From Punica granatum (taxonomy: Eukaryota; Streptophyta; Magnoliopsida; Myrtales; Lythraceae): a stretch of DNA of 64,000 nucleotides. Both the position numbers and the translations under genes were made by a program. The stretch spans positions 23,038,274 through 23,102,273 of the forward strand of contig NC_045129.1 of NCBI RefSeq assembly GCF_007655135.1, given 5' to 3'. Shown piece by piece: positions 25,251-38,440 of this stretch. A model generated the notes under the pieces. It did no database searches. It was not told the DNA's origin and saw nothing but the letters and a program-made list of their open reading frames with translations. Within the stretch, counting starts at the first letter, position 1; every line of letters begins with the position of its first letter.

Positions 25251-26643
25251 AAAGATCCTCCTCATTTCTTAACATCCGTGAAATTGCTGTCATGCCCTTC
25301 TGTTATCACGTAATTGCACGTACAGGCCCCGCAGTTGGGCAAGATTTCATGTGCGGTACAGATGATATTTGCCTCGTCCTTCGGTTAAAGATGTAATAAC
25401 CCAAAAGCTGAAGAACTGAAAATTAATAGGAAAGGATTAAATTGAAAAGGAACACTTTTTGAGGGACCACATGTTAATAATCTGAAAATCAATTAAGAAA
25501 GAACGGAAACGGGATTCGTCATCAGAATATGCATGAGGGAAGTGCTCGTCATTCACAGAAAGCATTCCCATGGGCGTGGCCACGGGATTTCCGATCAATT
25601 TCAAGGAAAGAGAGAGAGGATGTATGATCTGCAAGAATTAAAAGACTTATTGAAAATATATATGGGTTCCTTTTCACGTACAGAGAGAGGAAAGAAGGAA
25701 GAGACAACGGGGACCAACATTCGGTAACACGGGGCTGAGGTTCTAGCCGGCTCTGCTCGTGACTTACGACCCAAGGGATATCCTTTTTTGAAAGTGGTGA
25801 GTTGTCCGAACCTTTCCTAGTCGTATCTCCTCATATTTTGTAGCTTGGTCAAGGGTTTAGAGAGAGAAAGCTTAGGTGGCCCCATTAATGGCCGGCTCTA
25901 GTAGAGTTCATTATTGCTCGTAATTTTTAGATTTTCTCCAAGCTTAGATCATTATAAACCTTTGGGATTTTACGGAGTTTGATTTGGTTACACCCTTTGA
26001 AAGTTATGGCGATTTGAAATTTATGCGATTTTTTGGCTTAGTTTTCGGCCTAATTCAGTCATCTTTTCACGCAAAGTTTTGTTCCGAAGAGTAGCTCGTC
26101 ATCCAACGTTTATGTAGACACCGAAATCACAAAGTTTGGAGTTTGGGAGAGGGAGAATCGAGCTCTGGAAATCGAGATTACGAGTTGCCTGCGAAAACGA
26201 ATAGTCACTTCATAGGGCTCGTTCAGCCTGTTCCGATATCCAATTTGAACAATTTTTGCGCATGTGAATTCGGATCAAAATTTTCTATTTTCTATTGATT
26301 TTTGGGATATTTTGGAAATAATTAGTGCTCTTTGAAAACATGGGTGCTTGATGATATTATGGCCACTGATATATAATTTGTTAGGGATTGGGTTTTGGGC
26401 TTGACACTTGATGGGCCATGACAGCATCTAAAGCCCACTATGGGGCAAAGCTCCACTGGGCTTAGCGGAGCCCGACGAGGGCTCGGTGAACCTCGTGGCT
26501 TGGTTGGGTCATTGTGGAGCTCGAATATCTTTCCTGATTTGAGAAGATACAATATCCGTGCGATCTATCGAGAATTCTATTGAATAAGATAACTAATGTC
26601 TTCATGATCTAATATCAAGGTACACCCATCGTCTATGGGGGAC
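25251..26643. other. Unannotated flank between B55 and the right-hand repeat nest
   Basis: No open frame with recognisable domains. From about 25740 onward the composition and phrases (for example around 25740-26120 and 26390-26500) look like decayed LTR sequence of an unidentified family, but I find no second copy in this window to prove it. LTR C starts at about 26644. Confidence 0.4.
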
Positions 26644-27680
26644 TATGCGAACCCGAATTTCGTCTCGTCAGGGCCCACGTGATGGACAAGCATGAGAAAG
26701 GAGTCGTCACTACTTGTTTACGACCCGAATGTCGAAGGTCGATGAGTTGTCCATGTCTAAGAGTAATGGATACACCTAGTTTGCTAATGTATAATGTCTT
26801 GTGGAACCAGGAGTTTCGAGTTCGGGGGTTCTATTACTTGCTGCCTATATCCCACACGCCATATCGGTATTTTGGTTTGTCTAGGGTTTGCCTTTTTATT
26901 TTATTACGCTTGACTAGGTTTCACTCATCTTGCTCCTTATGACATTGTAAATTCGTGGAAATGATCGATTTGGTCTAAGATATCGAAAGATGAGCGAATC
27001 CTCGAGTCAAGGCCAAGAGCCTCCTTGACCCGGCTCAGTCTCGGATGGTCTCCTACACCAGTTCTAACCATTTCTCGCATGTATAAGGCATCAAGCATGA
27101 CATTAACACACATTTTACAAAACCGATGCCGCCAAGTCTTGGAAACGCAAACAAACAAGCAACACAAACACAAACATGTTATTTAAAGGGGTCGATAAAA
27201 CGATATCGGTTTATGTAATGACGACACATAAAAACACGGGAACTGGCTTATTTCGGGGCAGAGGAAACCACTTGAGGCTTGGGCAAGCCACAAGAAGTCT
27301 CGGCCAACTCCTTTGAGGAGTTAACCGAGAGCTCCCTTTCACTTTCCCGAGCCGTGGTGATTTCCTTGACACCGAAATCGACCTATTCTCGTCATACAAT
27401 CATGCTATACAACGATGGGAACATAAAATGCGGGAAATAACTATATTCGGGGAAGGAGAGGCCATCATGGCCTTGGGTGAGCTAGGGAAGCTCACGACTC
27501 GCTCTAATGGGATCTAACCGGGGGCTTCCATGGCTCAACCGTGCCATAGCAGTCTCTCCCACCTCGACTTCGGTTGTTTCCAACCATGATACATGTGTTA
27601 CAACGATGTATGAACATGATAAACGGGATAAAAATACGTGGAAACACATAAAAACGTAAACTTGCATATAAATCGGTCAT
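26644..27680 (-). repeat. LTR C: internally deleted, decayed LTR related to LTR B
   Basis: The first 260 bases (from tatgcgaacccgaatttcg) align with the start of LTR B at 45484, and the later part (about 27210-27675) resembles LTR B around 47760-48210, so roughly 1.7 kb between is missing. It is cut at 27680 by the plus-strand LTR A'. It is clearly more diverged from B than the two LTRs of B are from each other, so it is the oldest layer of the nest. Confidence 0.65.
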
Positions 27681-29185
27681 TGTCAGCATCCCATTTTGGC
27701 TCGCGATTCAAACTACATTATCAGCAGTGATCCAAGCCATGACTTGAGCATTGCTATAGAAAATGGCTCGACAGAGCAAGAAATCACTATTCATCCTCGA
27801 GTCAGCGAAATCAAGTGGATGACACGAGCATATAATAGAAGGACTCCAGGGATCGCCAAAAGGCAACAAAGTGACTAGAGAACTCAACAATATCCAAAAT
27901 CGACATTTTCAGTATATCACATGGACAGTCCTATTTTCCAATAGTTCGCTCGACCGTCGAAAGATAACCAATATTAAACTTCAAAAATCCACGTCAATGC
28001 TAAACAGATGAAAAGTATCTTCAAAAGCATTTTGCAAATCATCTGCTCTATACAGAATAACTTTATATATACAAATAACTTTTCAATGGAAGTCCAAAAA
28101 TACCGGTTTCCTGGAGAAAAGTTAATTCCAAATGTCAGATACGGCAATGCCCCACAAGCATACAGAGCATGAGCAGTGCTTCAGATTGTCTATTGGAGCC
28201 ACACAGACACTTCAAATGACTTCCGAGTGACGAAATGGGTATACCCCTCTTCGAAAATGCATAACCGGAGATTGGTATAACGGAATTACGGTAAATGAAG
28301 TTCGTATTACATTGCCTTGAAAACTTTAGCGGACATTCGCGATTGGGCAAAACAGACGGCAAAACCCTTTTCAGTTTCCCAAGTAACCTCCGAGGAGCAA
28401 AAATGGTCATTTTCAGTGGAAATGCATATTCGGAGGTCCTTTATACGGAAACTTGACGCTAGATGCCTACCATACACAGTGCTAGCTTTGCCAAGGCTCA
28501 ACGTGGAATCGTCAGAATGAATCACACAACTCATCTAGACCTCCCGAGCAGTGCTTTAGAGGTCTCATATGTACTTTTCAAGTCTTTAGAGGTATGATCT
28601 CGACAAACAGAGATTACAGTGATCTCCGGAGCGCCCAAGCAACACAGAAAGCATTATGAGAAATTCAATTTCGGCCCCCTAGGACATCTCCGGCTCCACG
28701 TTTGCATTACCGGCTTAAGGGTCAATTGTTCACGTTATCTGACAATTTATGTCAAAATGATCAACGTGAGATGCAGACACAAGACATACTGCTAGAAGCG
28801 GTTAACTTCGCTCTGGTCACCTGTATTGAGCAAAAATAGCTTCCGAGCCTCATACGGACCCAAGATATTTTTCCTCGAAAAGTGTCAATCTTGGGCTCAT
28901 TAAATCCGTTTTCTTGCGTATATCGACAATTCGACGTTCAATTCGAACCACGAGCTTCGAATACGCAATCAATTGAGACCCGAGCTTTCTCCCGATTTCT
29001 CCTCTTCGGCCGTGGGACCCATGAATTGCCCAAGGGCAACTCCTTCCTTACCAAATCGTCCACCCCAAGCTTCTCTCTTGCACACTTGCATGAAAACATC
29101 TCTAAGTCTTCCAAGACAACACTCAAGCCTTTATCAATGCTCATCAATTCTTCTTGGCTCTTCTTCATCAAGATTGCATGGTCCA
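27681..29185 (+). repeat. LTR A': 5' 1.5 kb of a plus-strand Tat-type LTR
   Basis: It begins TGTCAGCATCCCATTTTGG, the LTR start of the family, with no polypurine tract before it, so it is a 5' LTR or solo LTR. It runs through the U3 region and stops abruptly at 29185, in the middle of a sequence that continues in other copies (compare the minus strand near 33285), where element A is inserted. The rest should lie to the right of element A outside the window. Confidence 0.8.
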
Positions 29186-32100
29186 TGTACGGACATGAAT
29201 GTGAACTTTCGTCGGGGCCCGCATCGCGCGCTTTTGGATCGCGCGGCATGGGAGTGTCCACCTTCCCGTGGGGACGCGTGACGGACACGCGTGAGAAGGA
29301 ATCGCCACTTATCATTTTACGACCCGAAGGTCGAGGGCCGATCAGTTACCCGAGTCTAGGGGTATTGAACACCTAGTTATTGTTAAGACATTGATCTGTG
29401 CGGAACCGGAAAGTTCGAGTTCGGGAGTTCATGTTTCGTGTGGGCTTATATCCCGCACGCCCTTTCGGTACTCTGGTTTGTTAGGCTTGCATGTTTTATT
29501 ATTTACCGCACGAATTAAGTTGCGCTCGGCTCGCACGTTTTAACACCGAAAATTCGGTGAATTAAAAGATGTCGGTGGAGAAGCTGAGAGAGAAGTAAAC
29601 CCATGTGTCGGGGAATTGGTTCACAATCTTGCATTACAGTTCATCAAACCATGAAGGTTGAATCCCTGCGTGAACCGAAACCGCGAGATCTTGGATTTAC
29701 TTGTGTCTGGGCAAGCATTAGACCGATTGGATTAATTCGACTCTCGGACCGTTCGCTCACCGACTGAAATTCTTACAGAATGAATGTACAAAATAAAATC
29801 CTTACAATGCTCTCGAAAACAATAAATGCAAATTACAAATAGGGTCGAATTCCAGTCAATTCACGTTCGGTTATTATTCCGCTCTAACTTACCGTGAGTT
29901 TAGGGAAAAGACAGAAGAATTGAAATTCAATGCACGCTCTCACTAAATAGGGCGTTGGACCCAGTGATCGAGGGTTAGGGCGTTGAAACCTAAGTGCAAT
30001 GCGTCCTATGGGTTGGGCTCGACTCGCATGGACAAACAAGAGCAGAAAAGTAACAAAAAAACATGTGGATTGTAGACAAGTTGTTTGTCGTTGCCAAGTT
30101 TACGTGAGTTAATAGATTATTAAGCTAGGGGTGTTTTTGCAAGCAAATGCCTATACTAAACAAGCAAACGCGTGTAAAACCGTCTGCATTCGTCTTTGCT
30201 TTGAAAGCTTGACAGACATTGCGTCTGTAGTCAAGTCTTTCGTGTGTGTGGATTGCCTTTACAGTTGTTCTGTATTGTGACACTGAATTTCCACTGAATT
30301 AACCAAACTCGTGTTTTGACTCTAGATTTGGAATCTAGAATTCCTCCTACCCATCATCTAATGTTTGGTTAGGTCGAGTGAAAGGTTAATCCACATTTTG
30401 CATGTTTGCTGATAGAGATAACCGTTCTAGTTACCCGAGTCTACGCTAGGATGACATAAACTCATTAGTGGATAAGAAAAGGCTTTGCAGATGAACCTGC
30501 ACCTGAACAGGTAGCCTATTCTTATCCTGATACCGTAGTGTTTCTGTCAAGCTAACCCTAGGGGTATCGCTGAATTGTGAAAAGACGATTCTACCCTTTA
30601 TTTGAAAATTGTTTTCAAAAAGGGGAAACATCGAAGTGCGGGCCACCTCAGCTTGTAGCCGGTGTCGACCAATTCCCTGGATCGTCCAGGGTTGTGCAAG
30701 AACCCCGAAAAAACCAAAGAACCGGTCGATCTAACCGGAAGTTAAAAAGATCTTCTGTATCTTTACCGGAGTTACCTAAAATCAGGTAAAACTCAAGTTG
30801 AAACACACAAGTTCTTCCTAGACGTCCATGCTACATCGGACCGCGCGTTTTGGGATTTTGGAAATGTGAGTTTTGAAAAGGGCATTAACGTCATTTGACA
30901 ACTCATTGACACGAGTTATCAGTTAATTCCCAATTCATGCAAGATTTGTCAGTGTGAGGTGGGTTTAATCATGTAAGGGTCCCGATTAACCCGTTCGTGA
31001 AATTAATGCTTAAGGTTATTGCCGAATGCATTAATTATGAAAACGATTCGTGACTCGGCGACCAAGACGATTCCATAAGGATTGAGGATAATTTGGTCCA
31101 ATGACCGAAAATACCCTCATAACCGAATGGACCCGAATGAGTCCTCGATACCTGAATCCATGCATGTTTTGTTTGGAAAAGACATTTTCATGCGATATTG
31201 CGACGATAATGTAAATTGCGAATTACACGAAATCCGAGAACGGACTCAAAACGGGGAGAGGAAACCTCGTGCAACCCGTACGAGTCTAAAAGACTCTCGG
31301 CCATTTCTCCTTGGAGAAAATCGAGAGGTCTCATGGCCCACATTGGGTTCCACGAGTTTTCCCCGTCTCGTTTTGAATCATTTCTCGCATGCTCAAACAA
31401 CAAACACGATAAATGACACGATTAACAAAGTCGGTATTGCCAAGAGTTTGGAAAACGCATTCAAGCATACTAACATGCACAAACACGTTATTTACGGAAT
31501 CGATAAAACAATACAGGCCCCATGGATGCGGAAAAACATAAAAATTCGAAAAACAACTCAAATCTGGGCAAAGAAACCAGTCTTGACCCAAAAAAGGTCA
31601 AGAATACCCTCGGTTACCTCTCAAAGAGGTTAATTTGAGAGGTATCTCGGCTTTTTCGGGTCGATATGGTTTCCTCGACTTCAATTTAAACATTTCCCGA
31701 CATGCTAGCACGTATTACGATAATAAACATGCATGATATAATATTGAAATTGCATAAAAATTAAAACTTACAAGTAAGACATGCATAAAATCAACTTATA
31801 ACTCCGTAAACACAACGAAAACGTGAAAGTCCTAACTCCTGTAAGTCGGGAATGGTCATACCTAGTCCCGAGATGCTGGATAGGACTGTTAGAAGTAGGG
31901 TTGGACCATTGCTGGGTCGGGTTTGGGCTGTTTTTCGTTGAACATACTCGGATGGCAGCAATAGGCCCATCTGGAGCAATTTGACTCGACTGGGTACCCA
32001 GGAGAAAACAGGCCGGTTCGGGCGGCTCGGGTGGCTTTTCGGAGAGTTCTCAAATTTTCCAGAAAGCTAAGAGGATGCTTAATGTCCCTGCGGTGGTTTC

Positions 32101-34494
32101 GGGAGTAGAGCACGCGTGGATTTCCGGAAATCAAAAGCAAAGTCAAGTGAGTAAGCAGAAAACAGACCCAACTGGGCCATAACAGACCCGACTGGTACAA
32201 GTCGGGTCGGACGTCGCCACGGAGGCTCCCGATGGAATTTTGAGGCAAGGTCAGCGGCCCTGGGTAGCCAAGGGACCCCTCTAGGTGAGCGTGGTAGTCG
32301 TTTGCTCCCGGAGTTATTGGGTCGACCTGTATAGTCCTGCAAAGATCACGAAAAACAGAGTGCGTTCTGGAAACTGGCCCGATTAGGCAATTTTCGGGTC
32401 GGAATCCACCACGGTGGATCCCGATGGACTTTTGATGCAAGGTCAGGGGATCCCGACTCCTAACTCACCTCCGGAGGTGATGGTGGTGGTCATTTGGCGA
32501 AAAGGGTCTCGGTTCGACCCGATCTGAGAGAAAACCACACAGACAGTTAGAAATTTCGACCTGACTGGGCAGTCGGGTTGTTTCTTCGTGCTGGGCTAAA
32601 ACCGACGGGTTTTTCTTGGATTTCTTGACTCCTTGACACCCTAGGGTTGTGTGGGGAGGTGTTTGATGGGTTTTGACATCTCAAACCGACCCAGAAGGGC
32701 TTTAAACCCGGGTTGGAAGTTTTGACCCGAGAAGGACCAAAACGGGATTCGATTCTGTGGTTGCTTGTTCCGATGGATTGGAGGCTCCAAAACTAAAATC
32801 TAAGCCCTAAAATGGATAGAGGAGGTCGAAAGCATGTGAGATATGAAGTTTGGTGAAGTTTGGATTTAAGCCGGGATGATTTCGACTTAAGTCTTGAGGG
32901 TTTTTGCTTGGTTTTTGCTTAGTTATGCTAGCTGCGGTTTTTACTGAGCTTCTTGGGAGCTTGAGAGCATTTGTTTGAGTGAGAAATGCTAGAGAGAGAG
33001 TGCTTCAAGCTCAGTCGTTAGCTTAATCACTTTAGAGCAATATATAGGCAAAGTTAATGAGCAATTAAGCAAAAGCAAGTGTCCTTAATCCCTTGGATTA
33101 AGCTTGGGCGGTTTGATTAAGGAAATATCAAGCCTCATCTTCTTCCATTGCATTAATGAAGAAGAGATAGGAGCATTGATGAGCATTGATGAAGATGGAA
33201 TGTTGTCTTCAAATTGTGGGCTTGATATTTTCCTAAGAGGATGCAAGTTGCATGGAGAAGATGACAAGGAGAGGAGGGTGAATGTGGACCATGCAATCTT
33301 GATGAAGAAGAGCCAAGAAGCATTGATGAGCATTGATGAAAGCTTGAGTGTTGTCTTGGAAGACTTAGAGATATTTTCATGCAAGTGTGCAAGAGAAGCT
33401 TGGGGTGGACGATTTGGCAAGGGAAGAGTTGCCCTTGGGCAATTCGTGGGTCCCATGGCCGAAGAGGAGAAACTGGAGCCGGAGATGTCCTAGGAGGCCG
33501 AAACTGGATTTCTCAGATTGCTTTCTGAGTTGCTTGGGCGATCTAGAGATCACTGTGATCTCTGTTTATTGAGATTTGGACCTCTAAGGACATGAAAAGT
33601 GCATCTGAGACCCTTAAAGCACTGCTCGGGAGGTTTAGATGAGTTGTGCAGTTCAGTCCGATGATTTCACATTGAGCCTTGGGGTGTTTAGCACTGTGTA
33701 GGGCAGGTATCCGACGTCAAGTTTCCATGAAAAGGAACTCCGGATATGCATTTCCACTGAAAATGGCCATTTCTACTCCTTGGAGGTTACTCGGGAAACT
33801 AAGAAGGGTTCTGCTGTCTATTTTGCCCAATTGTGGATGTTCGCTAGAGTTTTCAGGGCAATGCAGTACGAATTTCGTTTGCTGTAATTCCGTCTGACCA
33901 GTCTCTGGTTATGCATTTCCAAAGAGGGGTCTACCCTTTTTGTCACTCGGAGGTCATTCGAAGTGTCCGTGTGGCTTCCAAGAGACAATCTGAAGCACTG
34001 CTGATGCTGTGTATGCTTGTGAGGCATAGCCGTATCTGACATTTGGAATTGACTTTTATCCGGGAAACCAGCATTTTTGGACTTCCACTAAAAAGTTGTC
34101 TATATACAGAAGGTTGTTTTGTATAGAGCAGATGATTTGCAAAATGCTTTTGAAGACACTTTTCATCTGTTTGGCACTAATGTGGATTTTTGAAGTCCAA
34201 TATTAGCTATCTTCCGACGGTCGAGCGAACTATCGGAAAATAGGACTGTTCATGTGGTATACTGAAAATGCCGGTTTTGGATATTGTTGAGCTCTCTAGT
34301 CGCTCTGTTGCCTTTCGGTGACCCCGGGGATCCTTTTGTCGTATGGACATGTCATCTGTTTAATTTTGTTGACTCGAGGATGAATAGTGAGTTCTTGCTC
34401 TGTCGAGCCTTATTCTGTATTCCTACTCGAGTCGTGGCTTGAATTGCTACTGATACTGTTGTTTGGATTGATGAGCCAAAATGGGGTGCTGACA
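29186..34494 (-). repeat. 3' LTR of element A (5309 bp)
   Basis: On the minus strand it starts TGTCAGCACCCC at 34494, right after the purine tract, and ends GTCCGTACA at 29186. Compared with the 5' LTR it lacks about 300 bases at 33475, where the sequence jumps between two GG dinucleotides. Confidence 0.88.
33041..33049 (-). promoter_or_regulatory. Putative TATA box in the 3' LTR of A
   Basis: The minus strand reads GCCTATATATTG about 1.45 kb into the LTR. The same box is at 43921-43929 in the 5' LTR, and related boxes are at 3742 (D) and 49104 (B). Confidence 0.5.
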
Positions 34495-34510
34495 GCTTGC
34501 CTCTTTTTGA
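34495..34510 (-). promoter_or_regulatory. Polypurine tract of element A
   Basis: The minus strand reads CAAAAAGAGGCAAGC directly before the 3' LTR start. The equivalent in B (50404-50419) reads CCAAAGAGGGGCAAGC. It would prime plus-strand DNA synthesis. Confidence 0.8.
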
Positions 34511-34868
34511 CTGCATGCTCGGGTAGAGGATGCAGCCAAAGACTTCAGAAGCACCCCAGTTTGATTGACAATAATCAGCATGGCACCTCTGATCACCCGC
34601 TTCTTCCTCTTACTTTGGATGTGTAGGGATGTTGTACCTAGCATAAAGATAACAGGAGTAGAATGAGATGCGAAGAATCTTTGCAGAAAATTGAAAGAGT
34701 GTTTGCATAAAGGAAAGGAGTGTGCTTAAAGGAAAGAACATGGTTGCAGTGAATGCGAAATGTCTAAATCCGAAAGTGGTAAACACGAGGCCGAAGCCCA
34801 AAAGCAGTAAATGCGAAGCCGGAACCTGAAAGCGATAAATGCAAGAAGGGATTTCGTAAAGACACGGA

Positions 34869-35178
34869 TGTTTGCTTGGCGGAAAGAAAAGAGATTGCAA
34901 GAAGCACGGGCGCTTGCCCGGCGGAGGGAGAAGAGATTGCAAGAAGCTCGGGCGCTTGCCCGGCGGAGGGAGAAGAGATTGCAAGAAGCACGGGCGCTTG
35001 CCCGGCAGGGGGAGAAGAGATTGCAAGAAGCTCAGGCTCTTGCCCAGCGGAGGGAGAAGAGATTGCAAGAAGCTCGGGCGCTTGCCCGGTGGAGGGAGAA
35101 GAGATTGCAAGAAGCTCGGGTGCTTGCCCGGCGGAGGGAGAAGAGATCGCAAAAAGCATGGGCGCTTGCCCGGCGAAC
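34869..35178. repeat. 42-bp tandem repeat, about 7 copies, in element A
   Basis: The unit runs gcttgcccggcggagggaga then agagattgcaagaagctcgggc, with single-base variation between copies. The period is a multiple of three, so it looks like coding sequence in several frames on both strands, but no homology or flanking coding context supports a protein. It lies about 0.4 kb from the polypurine tract, the same zone that carries other minisatellites in B. Confidence 0.85.
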
Positions 35179-36331
35179 TTGCGTTGCTTAAAGGAAAGGT
35201 GCATTGCATAAAATAACATGTGGAAGATAAAGTGCAAATGTTGGGGAGTTGTGCTTTGCTGAAAGCTACTTTGCTGCTGAAGGATGGTTTTGCTTTATGG
35301 CGTGTCGGCTTTCCGGCTGCAGATGATTATGTTTTCACTGATGATGCCCCGGCCGTTCAATGAGGGATTTTGCTTTGCGGGATGCTGGATTTACTGCTTG
35401 TGCAGTCATGCTTTGACTTGCGAAAGTTCGCCGGAAACCGGAGTTTTATGCTACGAGACTCGAGCTTTGGGAAAGAGCCCCTACATACCCCATTAGATTG
35501 GGGATCAGAGTCTATTGAAGTTCTTACAATGTGATACCTGTAATCCTGGCATTACTAGTAGATCATGTGAGAAATACTAACTAGTGATAGGTACAGGTGA
35601 GCACCAAAAAGAGTGTCGTTGTGATGCACAAATCTTCAGTTTCGGGTCACCTAAGCGACTCGTGAAGAATTTTGCTTTGACAGTGCAGATGGGTCCCGTT
35701 TTCGGAGGCCTAGATACGAGGCCTCTAGGGGCTCCCGTTAGCCATGCATGGGCATATCGAGACTTCCCCGACGATGCCCTAGCAGTTCTATTATTTGTTC
35801 GACACGCCTGTCGGCTTTGGATCCTTATCATCCAGATGCCGTAGGGCGACTGCATTTGCAACCCGCTTGGGGATTTCTGTTTAGATTCGGCCAAACTCAA
35901 TCTGACCATTTCCAAAGCGTTATGACTAGACCCCCGGAGAGGAATGTCTAGGATTTTGGCTCTACGATAGCCTGTTAAAGGGTGGCTGTGACCCATTTGG
36001 AGTTATGCAAAGACAAGAGAAAAGAGAAAGCTTGGGAAGCACGTTGCCCCAAGTTAAAAGGATACACGGGTTTACGCCTGCAGCGAGATGTACCCCCATT
36101 TTCCTTCGTCCTTCTGTTGTGTAGGCTGTACTGAACTGCTTGAACAGCGTATTCAGTTGCCCACTGTGCTTGAGGAAGGTTCCCTCTTGGACGGATGAAT
36201 GGTATTGGAGAGACGATCGGGAATCGTGTTGGAATAGATAAATTGGCCACTTCCCTTGGGGATCCCTTGTCCGCACGATGTGTGAGAGACTAGGGGGCAA
36301 TTTATCTATCTCTCATTTTGCTCTCCTTTTG
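35179..36331. other. Noncoding interior of element A
   Basis: No protein-like frame or repeat is recognised here; it is unique within the window. Confidence 0.5.
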
Positions 36332-36480
36332 CTACGGTCACCCACCTCGGGGTCGCATCTCTCAACCTAAAGGGGAAGAGCTCTCCTTTTGCCACGACCA
36401 CCCCAAAGGGTTTTCGGTCGTGCCTCTCTCTTACCCTAGCTTTTACCTAGGCCGCCCCAAAAGGGGTTTTCGACCTAGCG
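36332..36480 (-). other. Hairpin cluster in element A
   Basis: Three modules follow one another, each opening with cttttgcNacg or agcttttacctaggccg and closing with a complementary end. The clearest are 36395-36422 (acgacc...ggtcgt outer stem, CCC/GGG inner stem) and 36448-36479 (ctagg...cctag outer, CCCC/GGGG inner). The same module type with different stem bases is found in element B at 52487-52760. Confidence 0.65.
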
Positions 36481-37989
36481 GGCTCGATTCTTTTATCTCT
36501 CGAGTTTACAAGGGCAAAGGGTTCGAAGGATTCAACCTCCAAATGCATTGTTTTCTGTCTCCGTCGAGGAGTTGTGTCTGCTGCTCCCCTTTTTGTCGGA
36601 GTTTGTTGCTTCTTTTGGATTGGCGGTACTGGTGCTTTGGTGAACGTCAGCATTGCCTTGTTTCGCCAGTTGGCGAGTTTTTCCCGCTTCTTTTCTCTCT
36701 CTCTTCATTGGCGGGTTTTTCCCGCTTCTTTTCGCTCTGTTTTTTTCTTGCAGCTGGGGTTTGTTTTGTGCCCCATGTCTTTGTATGAAACTCCTCGGCT
36801 TTGCATCGCCGAGGCCGCTTTGGTGTGCTTCGCCTCGTGGAGACTTGTTGTGTGTTGCTAGCCCTATTTTGTGAGGAACGGCTTTCTTGGAAGTTTGACT
36901 CTTGTGCACTTGGAAGTCGAATTTCGTGTCATTTGCCCTTGCAAGCTTTACAAGTGAACTTCCCCTATCGTCTAGGAAAAGAAAATGTCAAATTGCCCCA
37001 TGTGGAATAGAGAACCGAGGTTGCCCCGGTGCGAATGTTGAAGGGGGATGCCTTGGTCTTCATTTGTTGAAGTGGCCCATGGTAGGCACCTGGTGCGATG
37101 TCTCTGATCATCTCTTGCTATTCTTTGCAATACGTGCCTCTTGGAGGGTGCACGCTGCTGAAGTCACTGAATGTTTAAGGAAGACGGTTGCATTAATGCT
37201 AAGTGATTCGCTCGATTGTCCTTGTCTTCAACTTCATAGGGGGTACTCATCGTCGGACACCTCCCTCGTCAAAATATAAGGAACAGGTCCGAGACAAGTT
37301 CTCTAAGAAGCGTGAACCCGCGCATCGCTCTTCGCCTATGGTCAATGTGCCCCTGTGAAGGATGACAAAGAAGACAATGCATTAGGCGATTATGCGGGGG
37401 AATATGTGGTAAGAAATATGGGGTGGTCCCACGGGAAAATCCTTTTTTGTCCCGCGCGCAACCCATGGGGTGCCGCGTGCAGGCGACATTTGTTTCCGGG
37501 AATCTAGTCATCACCACTCTGGAGTAGTTAAACCGTGACTGGGGTCACATAAACATGTTTTCGTTAGTTACGAGTAGGCATGCACAGTCGCCCTAGGGAA
37601 GGCTCGAGAAGCCGGGTCCCCTGAGGACAAGCGAGTCGAACAGGTCCGACATAACTAATAAGGCGTCTTCGAGACTGTCCTAATGCTCCATTGAAGGATT
37701 TGTTCATGTCAGGAGCCCATTTGTGGGAATGCATTTAAATTAAAGAAAAAAAGAGTTTAAAGAAGACTGCGTGTGTTGCCCCCGTATTCAATCGGCGATC
37801 ACAACGGAGGTGGATGAGATACATTCTTTGATCGGAGGCATGATTGTGCTGGTATCTCCTGTGATCAAGAGTTGGGTCATGCTCTGTTTGTGGAGCTGTC
37901 ACTTCCGGTCTTTGTAGTGGAAGGATTAGACTTGCTCCTCGGAGTATCGCTTGGATGACTTTGAATCCAAGTTGATTTTGGATTTCAGA
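36481..37989. other. Noncoding interior of element A
   Basis: No recognisable gene. Short frames occur on both strands without domain character. Confidence 0.45.
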
Positions 37990-38440
37990 TGAGCCTGAAA
38001 GTAGTAAATGCGAGGTGTCAAAACCTGAAAGCAGTAAATGCTGGGCCGGAGCCCAAAAACAGTAAATGCAGGCCAAAGTTCGAAAGCTATAGATGCGGGG
38101 CCAAAGCCCAAAAGCAGTAGATGCGGGGCCGAAGCCCGAAAGCAGTACATGCGGGGCCGAAGCCCGATGCGGGGCCAAAGCCCAATGCAGAAAATGCAGA
38201 GCGGAAGCCCAATGCGGGGCCAAAGCCCAATGCAGGGCCAAAGCTCGAAAGGAAATGCAGGGCCGAAGCTCGATGCATGGCCAAAGCCCAAAAGTGGGGC
38301 CGAAGCCCAATGCAGTAAATGCGGGGCCAAAGCTCGATGCGGGGCCAAAGCCCAAAAGTGGGGCCGAAGCCTGATGTAGTAAATGCAGGGCCGAAACCCG
38401 ATGTGAGGCCGAAGCCCGATGAGGGGCCAAAGCCCAATAG
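37990..38440. repeat. Minisatellite of about 20 bp in element A
   Basis: Degenerate copies of ggggccaaagcccaatgcag / ggccgaagcccgatgcgg are arranged irregularly in tandem, some with an added aaaagcagtaaatgc segment. Each unit contains an inverted ggcc...aagccc core. Long frames across it are low-complexity and not believed to be coding. Confidence 0.75.

Noticed and set aside
34811..35237. Overlapping frames of 111-199 codons on both strands over the 42-bp array
   Set aside because: The period is a multiple of three, so several frames are open at once; low-complexity products and no homology.
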